A DNA stretch of 10,254 bases from an uncultured Acidobacteriota bacterium (lineage in GTDB: Bacteria; Acidobacteriota; Terriglobia; Terriglobales; Acidobacteriaceae). The notes beneath the pieces were generated by a model, which worked only from the letters and a program-made list of their open reading frames with translations, did no database searches and had not been told where the DNA came from. The position numbers were made by a program, and so were the translations under genes. The DNA is taken from the NCBI GenBank assembly GCA_903832475.1, contig CAILBQ010000527.1:1-10254 (forward strand). The letters are read 5' to 3'. This document shows, in pieces, positions 1 through 6,175 of the stretch. Position 1 is the stretch's first letter; the number at the start of each line of letters is the position of its first letter.

Positions 1-123
1 ACCGCTGCGAACCCGCCCGACCGCGTCCAGCTCTTTATCCCGGGTTGCAGCCAAGCCGACGCATCCTGCGACTGGGACGCCTTTGATGCCACGCTCCGTC
101 ATGCGATGGATATTGCCAGATAG
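1..123 (+). CDS. Histidine acid phosphatase (phytase/glucose-1-phosphatase-like), C-terminal fragment
   Basis: The frame is open from the window edge to TAG at 121-123, giving 40 residues, so the gene starts outside the window. The tail reads VQLFIPGC, six residues, then a second Cys and WDAF, ending in DIAR. This matches the C-terminal pattern of clade-2 histidine acid phosphatases such as E. coli AppA and Agp, where a beta strand ending in GC is followed 7-9 residues later by a Cys and an aromatic-containing helix. The two cysteines (fragment residues 16 and 23) would form the conserved C-terminal disulfide, which implies an exported protein. The family hydrolyses phosphomonoesters with a catalytic His in an RHGxRxP motif; that part is not visible, so the substrate cannot be named. 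No clear terminator is seen in the 106 bases between its stop and the tRNA on the other strand. Recognition rests on a short tail, so confidence is moderate. Confidence 0.6.
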   Translation, partial: TAANPPDRVQLFIPGCSQADASCDWDAFDATLRHAMDIAR

Positions 124-229
124 CAAACATTGAAGACTACGTCGATCGCGCAGTTGCTGTGCTCCGAGTCCCTCTGAAAACTACGAGGCACTGCGTTGGG
201 GCAGGCGCTGAAGATTCTATGGAAGATAT

Positions 230-305
230 TGGAGCACCGGGCGGGAATTGAACCCGCGAATACTGGTTTTGCAGACCAGCGCGTTAGCCACTTCGCCACC
301 GGTGC
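230..305 (-). tRNA. tRNA-Cys (anticodon GCA), CCA encoded
   Basis: The minus strand folds as a full cloverleaf. The 7-bp acceptor stem is GCACCGG (305-299) with CCGGTGC (240-234). The anticodon stem CTGGT/ACCAG encloses the loop CTGCAAA, with anticodon GCA at 272-270. The variable loop has five bases, and the T arm is GCGGG-TTCAATT-CCCGC. The discriminator is U (233), the usual identity base for tRNA-Cys, and CCA is encoded at 232-230. No consensus promoter is obvious in the 65 bases between the tRNA and the terminator at 373-404. No integrase or attachment-site duplication is seen beside it. Confidence 0.95.
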
Positions 306-372
306 TCATCTTGCCGCACACTGCTCACTTCATACTTCGTGTCATCGCGCGGCGATCTTGATTGAACCCAAC

Positions 373-404
373 AAAAAACCCACCTCGCCAATTGCGCGGG
401 TGGG
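373..404 (-). terminator. Rho-independent terminator read from the minus strand
   Basis: On the minus strand CCCACC-CGC, a 7-base loop, GCG, one bulged base and GGTGGG form a 9-bp GC-rich stem (404-379), followed at once by six T (378-373). On the plus strand the hairpin is not followed by a T tract, so it acts in the minus direction. It lies 28 bases after the stop of the short remnant frame at 433-519 and upstream of tRNA-Cys. It therefore seems to end a transcript whose gene is no longer recognisable, and it also insulates the tRNA. Confidence 0.8.
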
Positions 405-432
405 AGCTGACCTCGATTCGCTTCGGAAGAAG

Positions 433-519
433 CTACCTCTTCAGCACCAACTCACGCACGGCAGCGTACAACAGCGACGGAATGCCGGATTGTTTAGAGC
501 TGAAGTCATCAATGCGATC
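433..519 (-). pseudogene. Possible C-terminal remnant of a minus-strand gene
   Basis: On the minus strand a 28-codon frame runs to TAG at 435-433. It has a protein-like ending, with IPSLLYAAVRELVLKR as its last residues. There is no start codon: the frame begins straight after an in-frame TGA (522-520), and a further in-frame TGA lies upstream. Its stop sits 28 bases before the strong minus-strand terminator at 404-373, as expected for the end of a real gene. I read it as the surviving tail of a lost gene. It may equally be chance, since 28 codons is short and no family is recognised. The rest of the 306-596 interval holds no other supportable gene. Confidence 0.25.
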
Positions 520-596
520 TCATAAGAAACGAACCAGACATCAATGCTTGGCGTTTCCAATAACCGTAGACTAGAGAGAACGCCCGGAGGTGTCAA

Positions 597-1598
597 GTGG
601 CTAACTCGGCAATCGACGCACAACCCCGCCTCGACTATTTCATCCTCGACGTCTTCACCGAGCAGCGCCTGCAAGGCAATGCGCTCGCCGTCATCCTCAA
701 TCCCGGCTCATTGACCAGCGTCCAGATGCAAGCCATTGCTCGCGAGACAAACCTGTCGGAAACTGTCTTCGTGGAACGACGCCCCGTTGAAGTCGAGCAT
801 GCTGAAGGGATACGGGCGCGCATCTTCACAACCGAAGAAGAGCTCCCCTTCGCAGGTCATCCCACCCTGGGCACAGCCAGCCTGATGAAGACGCTTGCTC
901 CTGAGTCGGTGGTGCAAGGAAAGCTGGCCCTGGCCCTCAACGTCGGCACCGTCCCCGTCAGCTTCGAACCTCACTTGGACGAAGCACCCACCTGGCCCAT
1001 TCGCGGGGAAATGACGCAGCGCGACCCGGTCTTTGGCGAAAGCCTCGACAAGGCCGAGGTCGCTGACCTCACAGGACTCTGCATCGACGACCTCGACGAA
1101 AGGCTGCCTGTTCAAATCGTGTCCACCGGGACTGCTTTCGCCATCGTTGCTCTTCGTTCGGACCAGTCCCTGGCGAAGCTCAACGTTCGTCAGGCCGAGG
1201 CCAGCGCGTATCTGCGTCCCCGTGGCGCTCGCTGGTTCTATGTTCTGGGCCCTTCGCATCAGCATGACGCCTCAAGCGCCCTCACAGAACTCAATCAACA
1301 AACGGTCATGCCCAGCCTCCCCTGGCGAGCCCGCATGCAATTCAATGGCGGTGAAGACCCAGCCACCGGTTCCGCAGCGGGCTGCGCCATCAGCTATCTC
1401 GTTCGTCATGGAGTCGTGCCGTCGGATCAGACAGTGCACCTTCGTCAAGGCATCGAAATGCATCGCCCCAGCGACCTCTTCCTGCGCGCTGCTGTCGCTC
1501 GTAATCCCGATGAATCGGCCGTCCAGCCGGCAGTCACGGACGTGCGCGTCGCGGGAAGCACTGTTCTCGTTGCATCAGGGCAGCTTTTCCTGTCGTGA
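597..1598 (+). CDS. PhzF family phenazine-biosynthesis-like isomerase/epimerase
   Basis: This is a 333-residue cytosolic protein of the PhzF/diaminopimelate-epimerase fold. Visible family signatures are the N-terminal LDVFTEQRLQGNALAV (the usual form has GGNP or GNP), NLSET with the candidate catalytic glutamate E55 (equivalent to PhzF E45), FAGHPTLGTA (85-94), and the C-terminal half-site EDPATGSAAG (253-262), followed by QGIEMHRPS. The two half-sites belong to the two similar lobes that enclose the active site. PhzF itself isomerises a dihydroxyanthranilate in phenazine synthesis. No other phenazine gene is present, so this is better called a PhzF-like protein of unknown substrate. At 333 residues it is longer than the common 260-300; the extra length is in the middle and C-terminal region. 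The start is GTG, supported by GGAGG at 586-590, six bases upstream. It appears monocistronic, with long gaps on both sides. Confidence 0.9.
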   Translation: MANSAIDAQPRLDYFILDVFTEQRLQGNALAVILNPGSLTSVQMQAIARETNLSETVFVERRPVEVEHAEGIRARIFTTEEELPFAGHPTLGTASLMKTLAPESVVQGKLALALNVGTVPVSFEPHLDEAPTWPIRGEMTQRDPVFGESLDKAEVADLTGLCIDDLDERLPVQIVSTGTAFAIVALRSDQSLAKLNVRQAEASAYLRPRGARWFYVLGPSHQHDASSALTELNQQTVMPSLPWRARMQFNGGEDPATGSAAGCAISYLVRHGVVPSDQTVHLRQGIEMHRPSDLFLRAAVARNPDESAVQPAVTDVRVAGSTVLVASGQLFLS

Positions 1599-2182
1599 TA
1601 CACATTCTTTCAACAGGCATTCACATACTCAAGTCGTTGGCATGATGAGACGTAGCAAAGTTACACAGAGGCTGTGCATCAAATTGCCACCCATATTCGC
1701 CTCACCTTCCCTGTTGCGCCTCCTGCCCGATCCCCTTAATCTCGGGAAGCGTTGCAGGAGACAAGCAGCTTGCTCAGCTCTTTCCTGCTCACAAAGTTCT
1801 TCGAAAATAGCAACTGAAAAGTAGTAGTCAGTGCCTTTCTCAGCCGCTTTCCTGGCCGCGCACCTTGGGCTACCTTGCCCTCCTTTCTTCTGAAGGGATT
1901 CGAAGGCAATGCCTGGTCTCGACCGCGAAACGAAGTGAACGGGCTGAACCCGCTTTCCGGTACACGTAGGTGCACGACCGTTCACGCTTGTTCAGGTCAA
2001 CGAGATTTCGCCATAGGCGCAGACGCAGACTCATGCCTGCAGAAATGCGATGCCTCCTTCACACTCGACGCAACGCTGATAGGTTGTGCAAAAAATCTAG
2101 AGCCTGGCTTCGCTTCACATGCCGAACCGTCAGGCCAGTCACAAGCTTGCACCATTTGCCTCAAAGGAGTTCATCCAGCCAT
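1599..2182. other. Long stretch without a convincing gene
   Basis: This 584-base interval separates the PhzF gene from the response regulator. It looks less GC-rich than the flanking genes. Frames of about 80-120 codons exist on the minus strand (1629-1985 and 1736-1975), but none has a ribosome binding site, a recognisable motif or GC-rich third positions. An imperfect hairpin can be drawn at 1720-1760: CTCCTG-CCCGA paired with TCGGG and, after an 8-base bulge, CAGGAG. A tiny 5-bp palindrome with loop AGG lies at 1664-1676. Neither has a T tract. The interval could hold a small RNA, a decayed gene, or only the regulator's leader; the sequence does not decide. Confidence 0.4.
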
Positions 2183-2608
2183 ATGCGCCCCAAGAAAACG
2201 ATCCTCTGCGTCGACGACAACGAGCAAACCCTTTCCGTTCGCAAATTTCTCCTTGAAACACGCGGCTACCGCGTATACACCGCTACCAACGGCAACGACG
2301 CCATCAACGTCTTTTCATCCACTTCGATCGACCTCGTGCTGACGGACCTGGGTCTGCCTCAGATGGATGGAAACGCCCTCATCGGACATCTGAAAGAGAT
2401 CTCTCCCGAGGTCCCCATGATTCTCACCAGCGAAACCGTCCGCGCCGGGGAACGCAATCATCGTGCCGACGCCTTTCTGGCGAAAGGCACTTGCACTCCC
2501 GCCGAACTCATCGAGCGCATCCGCATCATGAGTGCCCGCAAGCGCGGCCCACGCAAGGCCACGCACAACCACCCTGCGCACGACACACTCGTTGCCAAAG
2601 CCTCGTGA
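2183..2608 (+). CDS. Stand-alone receiver-domain (CheY-like) response regulator
   Basis: The 141-residue product is a single receiver domain with no DNA-binding or enzymatic output domain. The phosphorylation site is complete: acidic pair D11-D12 (VDDN), phospho-acceptor D55 (TDLGLPQMDG), conserved T82 (ILTS) and K101 (FLAKG). The residues after about 118 form a short basic, probably flexible tail. Such proteins receive phosphate from a histidine kinase and act by protein-protein contact or within a phosphorelay. No kinase is visible nearby, so the partner is unknown. The start at ATG 2183 matches the usual receiver start just before the first beta strand (KTILCVDDN). A Shine-Dalgarno AAAGGAGT lies at 2163-2170, a rather long 12-13 bases upstream. 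The frame stays open to about 1970, but the extra sequence is Arg-rich, has no motif and is judged non-coding. No terminator is obvious before the next gene. Confidence 0.88.
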   Translation: MRPKKTILCVDDNEQTLSVRKFLLETRGYRVYTATNGNDAINVFSSTSIDLVLTDLGLPQMDGNALIGHLKEISPEVPMILTSETVRAGERNHRADAFLAKGTCTPAELIERIRIMSARKRGPRKATHNHPAHDTLVAKAS

Positions 2609-2752
2609 CCGGTCAAGATTGAACGGCGCGCTTTCTTGACGCGCTGCATCCTGTCGATTGGGTGGCTTGCATCCTAAAGACCTTCTCTCAACAGCGCGGC
2701 GCGACAGATCACCTCTTGATTGCGCATGCAAGCACCGCACGAGGAACCCACG

Positions 2753-3433
2753 TTGGGCCTGGATACCATCTATAACCACGTCGCGTTGGTACTCCAGGCT
2801 GCCGTCCTGGTGCTGGCGGCGCTCTTCCCGATTGTGAATCCAATCGGCAGTGCCGCTGTCTACCTCGCCATGGTGGAGTCTATTGACGCCGACCTCCAGC
2901 GCAAGCTCGTCAATCGCATCACCGTCTATAGTTTCTTCCTGCTATTCGTCTCGATGCTCTGCGGCGGCAAGGTGCTCTCGTTCTTCGGCATCTCGCTGTA
3001 TTCCGTGCAGATCGGCGGCGGAATCATCGTCGCCTTGAATGGCTGGAGCCTGCTCACCAAAGACGCACAGAAAGATCGCGCCGCGACGCCTAACCCGGAA
3101 GAAGTTTTGAACCAGGCCTTCTACCCATACACCTTGCCCATTACCGTCGGCCCAGGTTCAATCTCCGTCGCCGTAGCGCTCGGCGCCCATCTGCCTACAC
3201 AACTGCACGTGCGCTCATTCGTGTCGCCGGATATCCTCGCCGCATCCATCCTGGGCACCACAGTGCTCTGCATCATCGTCTATATCTGCTACCGCTGGGC
3301 TCGCGCCGCCGCACTCCTGCTCGGCAAGTCAGGCACCACGGTCCTGATGCGGCTTTCCTCCTTCATCTCGTTCTGCATCGGAATTCAGATCCTCACCAGC
3401 GGCATACGCAGCTACATTCAAAGCCTTCAATGA
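2753..3433 (+). CDS. MarC family (UPF0056) integral membrane protein
   Basis: This hydrophobic protein of about 226 residues has roughly six membrane helices. MarC signatures are visible: FPIVNPIGSAAVYLAM in the first helix region, FFGISLYSVQIGGGIIVALNGW in the second and third helices (here given in parts: FFGISLYSVQIGGG, then IIVALNGW), and YTLPITVGPGSISVAVALG in the fourth. The last is the family's PLTIGPGSI-type motif. The family was once linked to multiple antibiotic resistance, but that role was not upheld and the transported substrate is unknown. For the start, TTG at 2753 has GAGGA (2741-2745) seven bases upstream and places the first helix at the usual distance. In-frame ATG 2726 and TTG 2720 would add 9 or 11 polar residues but have no ribosome binding site. 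The gene follows the response regulator by 144 bases in the same direction, and operon membership is uncertain. It converges on the DUF4440 gene with 9 bases between stop codons. Confidence 0.88.
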   Translation: MGLDTIYNHVALVLQAAVLVLAALFPIVNPIGSAAVYLAMVESIDADLQRKLVNRITVYSFFLLFVSMLCGGKVLSFFGISLYSVQIGGGIIVALNGWSLLTKDAQKDRAATPNPEEVLNQAFYPYTLPITVGPGSISVAVALGAHLPTQLHVRSFVSPDILAASILGTTVLCIIVYICYRWARAAALLLGKSGTTVLMRLSSFISFCIGIQILTSGIRSYIQSLQ

Positions 3434-3442
3434 ACTTTTGGC

Positions 3443-3814
3443 TCATTCCTGCGCAATGGGTACCTTCGTGCCTTGATGAAATATCAACTTCCACTCCTCG
3501 CCTTCGTTCACCCACAGCGAACTTCGCAGCGAGATTCCCGATGTGCCCACTGTGCGATAAGTCACCAGCGCCAGCTCGACGGCGGCCAGGCAAACTGTGA
3601 ACTCATCCACAACCGGCGGCACATACGGTGGCTCTCCGGCTAAGAGATCCAGAATCGCCTCCCGGCTCCACACCGTCCCGGAGGAACCGAATTCGCGAAA
3701 GTCAGGATGCAGCAGCCCCGACAATCGTTCCCGATCCCTGCGAAAATCCCCGTCCATGAGGCGCTTTTCCAGATCGTAAAGATGCACCCGCAAAGTCGCA
3801 TCCGCCGGCTTCAT
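3443..3814 (-). CDS. DUF4440 / SnoaL-like (NTF2-fold) small protein
   Basis: This 123-residue soluble protein has the alpha+beta-cone pattern of the NTF2-like superfamily. An N-terminal helix (LYDLEKRLMDG) is followed by LLHPDFREFGSSGTVWSRE, a middle region, then strands LALVTYRTVG, LRSSLWV and WKLIFHQGTKV. The pairing of HPDFxEFGxSG-W with a closing WK-x-x-FHQGT is typical of DUF4440 proteins. No signal peptide is seen, so it is probably cytoplasmic. The family contains hydrolase-like and ligand-binding members, but no function can be read here. Its ATG (3814-3812) overlaps the TGA of the upstream peptidase gene (3813-3811) as ATGA. This indicates translational coupling and co-transcription; only a weak purine run precedes the start. 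Length is normal for the family. It ends 9 bases from the convergent MarC stop, with no hairpin between. Confidence 0.85.
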   Translation of the reverse strand: MKPADATLRVHLYDLEKRLMDGDFRRDRERLSGLLHPDFREFGSSGTVWSREAILDLLAGEPPYVPPVVDEFTVCLAAVELALVTYRTVGTSGISLRSSLWVNEGEEWKLIFHQGTKVPIAQE

Positions 3815-6057
3815 TGCCCGTCGCTCACCGGCGGTTTCAAGTATTGCTCAAACTGCGCCAGAATGCGGTTATAAAGATGCGGCCGCACCTCGGTGCCCGC
3901 AATCGAATGCGTCTTGCGCGGATAGATCTGCAAATCGTAGGGAACGTTGTTCACCGTCAATTGCTGCACAAATTGCACCGTGTTTTGAAAATGCACATTG
4001 TCATCTCCCGTGCCATGAACCAGCAACAGATGCCCATGCAGCTTTGCCGCCGATGTCACCACCGAAAAGTCCTTGTAACCCGTGACAAACTCCGCCGGCT
4101 CGCTCATATACCGCTCGGTGTAAATCGAATCGTAGTTATGCCAGTCTGTTACCGGCGCCACAGCAACACCTGCACGGAATCGGTCGCTATGCGTCAACGC
4201 ATACAACGTGAACGTCCCACCCCAGCTCCATCCCCACCATCCCTGTCGCTTGGCATCGAGTTGCGGATACTTGGCCAGCACCGCATCGGCCACTGTCAGC
4301 TGATCCTCCAGTTGCACCGGACCGAAATTGTGGTAAGCGGCCTGCGCAAACGCCTGCCCTCGTCGACCTGTTCCGCGATTATCCGTGTGCAATACCGCAA
4401 ATCCATGTTGCGCCAATAGCTCATCGAAGAGAAACCCATCCCCGCCCCATCGGTTCTCGACCGTCATCGGCCCCGGGCCGCCATAAGGATTCAAGATCAG
4501 AGGCACACTCGCGCGATCAGTCTTACCCTCGGGCAACAGCAGCGTCGCATACAACGTTGTGCCGTCGCTAGCCTTCACCTCCATCTGCTCCGGAGTATGA
4601 AAGTGATACGCATCGAAGGCATGCGTTGACCAGAACAGATGGCAGTCGCCGCCCACCCGGCACAAACTCACCGTCGTCGGCGTAGTCCGGTTGGAGTAGC
4701 GCTCGACAAAGGAGGTCCCCGTCGGAGCGAAGTTGCCCGCATGTACGCCTGGCGTGCTCGTCAACGCCTTGCGCTCTCCCTTGAGGTCCACCTGCCAGAG
4801 TTGCTCTTCGGTAGGATTGCCCTCGTTCGATGAATAGAAAATTTTGCCGTCCCGGTGGCTCACTTCGGCCACTTCATCCACATCGAAGTCGCCTTTGGTC
4901 AACTGGCGTTCCAGCTTCACCGTCCCGCCCATGGGATCCTTCCCGTCATAGCTGTAGAGATAAAGGTGCGTGTGTCCATCTCTCCAACTCGTCAGAATGA
5001 TCTCGCCGTCGCCCACCGAAACATCATATTTTTCGTCAAAAAACTTTTCGTCTGTTTCTTCGAAGACAAGCTTTGCCTGACCCGTCGTCGCGTCCGCAAA
5101 GTAAACTGACTTGTGCTTGTGGTCCCTGGTCAGTGCTTCCACCCACACTGTCTTTCGATCGACCCATCCAAACCGCGGAATATAATCGTCGCCGGCCTTG
5201 ATCGGCACCTTGATCCACACTGTCTTGCCACCATTGGCTCCGGCCACGCCCACACGCACCTCTGGATTCGCATCGCCCGGCTGCGGATATCGCTGCTTGT
5301 CGACCGTCGGATGGACTGGTATCCAGTCGGTGATCGGATACTCCGGCACATGATTTTCATCCATCTGCAGATAGGCCAGTCGCGTTGAATCCGGCGACCA
5401 GAAGTAGTTGCTGCGCACATCCAGCTCTTCTTCGTAAACCCAGTCCACCTCCCCATTCAACACGCCCGGAGTATTCGCTGGAGCGACGTTCACAGCAGGC
5501 GTTCCGGCTTCGCGCAAGTGAATCACGGAAAGACCATGTTCCTTGACGAATGACAGGTTCTTGCCATCCGGCGAAAACTTCGGGTCGTCGCCGGAAGCCG
5601 CACCGCTGAAACCAATCGAAAGCCCGGTGCCATTGTGCAGGTCATACAGCCAGAGGCGCCCGTTACTGTCAAACAGCAGATGCGCAGAATCAGGAGCCCA
5701 CAGATAGCTGGCCATGCCGTATCGCGCGCGATGGTCCCGATCCTTTTCGTCCGCGGTTTCACCTGTCAGGGCGCTCAGTTTCGCCCGGCTCACCAGGATG
5801 TGCGACTTGCCGCTTACAGGATCCAGATCGATCAGTTCCCCACCGTCCAGATACGTGAGATGGCTACCATCCGGCGACCACGTCAACCCTTGAGGAGCTC
5901 CGCCGCCAATCGGCCCGTGCGCAAAGATCGCCTCCACCGTCAGCGGTTTCGCTCCCGGCGATGCTTCGGATTGTCCGTGAGCTACCGACCCACTCAGAAT
6001 GCCGCCGGCAAGAACCAGCAATGCAATCATCCCGCTACGACAGGAAGAAATCTTCAA
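3811..6057 (-). CDS. Secreted dipeptidyl peptidase IV-type serine peptidase (family S9B)
   Basis: The 748-residue precursor has a signal peptide (n-region with Lys2 and Arg7, hydrophobic core IALLVLAGGILSG, probable cleavage near AHG-Q at 27-29). A beta-propeller (about 40-480) contains WSPDG-type blade repeats, and an alpha/beta-hydrolase domain runs from about 490 to 740. The propeller carries DWVYEEELD; E210 and E211 align with human DPP4 E205/E206, which grip the substrate's free N-terminus. The catalytic triad is S611 (GWSWGG), D685 (HGTGDDNVHF) and H717 (YPRKTHSIAG), with oxyanion Tyr525 in NPYGGPGP and N687 matching DPP4 N710. These residues support removal of X-Pro or X-Ala dipeptides from peptides in the periplasm or outside the cell. 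The serine motif has Trp where the familiar DPP4 form is GWSYGG. The start is TTG, with GAGG (6068-6065) seven bases upstream; starting at Met10 would cut the n-region. It is the first gene of a pair coupled by ATGA to DUF4440. Confidence 0.93.
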   Translation of the reverse strand: MKISSCRSGMIALLVLAGGILSGSVAHGQSEASPGAKPLTVEAIFAHGPIGGGAPQGLTWSPDGSHLTYLDGGELIDLDPVSGKSHILVSRAKLSALTGETADEKDRDHRARYGMASYLWAPDSAHLLFDSNGRLWLYDLHNGTGLSIGFSGAASGDDPKFSPDGKNLSFVKEHGLSVIHLREAGTPAVNVAPANTPGVLNGEVDWVYEEELDVRSNYFWSPDSTRLAYLQMDENHVPEYPITDWIPVHPTVDKQRYPQPGDANPEVRVGVAGANGGKTVWIKVPIKAGDDYIPRFGWVDRKTVWVEALTRDHKHKSVYFADATTGQAKLVFEETDEKFFDEKYDVSVGDGEIILTSWRDGHTHLYLYSYDGKDPMGGTVKLERQLTKGDFDVDEVAEVSHRDGKIFYSSNEGNPTEEQLWQVDLKGERKALTSTPGVHAGNFAPTGTSFVERYSNRTTPTTVSLCRVGGDCHLFWSTHAFDAYHFHTPEQMEVKASDGTTLYATLLLPEGKTDRASVPLILNPYGGPGPMTVENRWGGDGFLFDELLAQHGFAVLHTDNRGTGRRGQAFAQAAYHNFGPVQLEDQLTVADAVLAKYPQLDAKRQGWWGWSWGGTFTLYALTHSDRFRAGVAVAPVTDWHNYDSIYTERYMSEPAEFVTGYKDFSVVTSAAKLHGHLLLVHGTGDDNVHFQNTVQFVQQLTVNNVPYDLQIYPRKTHSIAGTEVRPHLYNRILAQFEQYLKPPVSDGQ

Positions 6058-6175
6058 AGGTAAACCTCAGCACTAAATTGGTATGGATAGAAACCGGCCC
6101 AACCGAAGAGAAGCCGCCGCTACGACGAAGTGTAACGCACCAAAGGTCAAAGGCTTGATTCGTTTCGCTTCCGCG

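Noticed and set aside
230..305. tRNA-Cys as an integration site of a mobile element
   Set aside because: No integrase, direct repeat of the tRNA end or phage-like gene is visible on either side.
1033..1824. Plus-strand 263-codon frame overlapping the PhzF gene
   Set aside because: It runs in another frame over a gene with intact PhzF motifs, and its product is Ser/Arg/Pro-rich with no domain.
1629..1985. Minus-strand open frames of 118 and 79 codons as genes
   Set aside because: They overlap each other in different frames and have no ribosome binding site, no recognisable domain and unfavourable codon composition.
1970..2182. N-terminal extension of the response regulator by 71 residues
   Set aside because: The extension is Arg/Ser-rich without any motif. 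The receiver fold begins directly after ATG 2183, which has an AAAGGAGT upstream.
2609..2752. Terminator or promoter between the response regulator and MarC
   Set aside because: A GCGCG/CGCGC hairpin near 2628-2645 has no T tract, and TTGACG near 2634 has no matching -10 box at the right distance.
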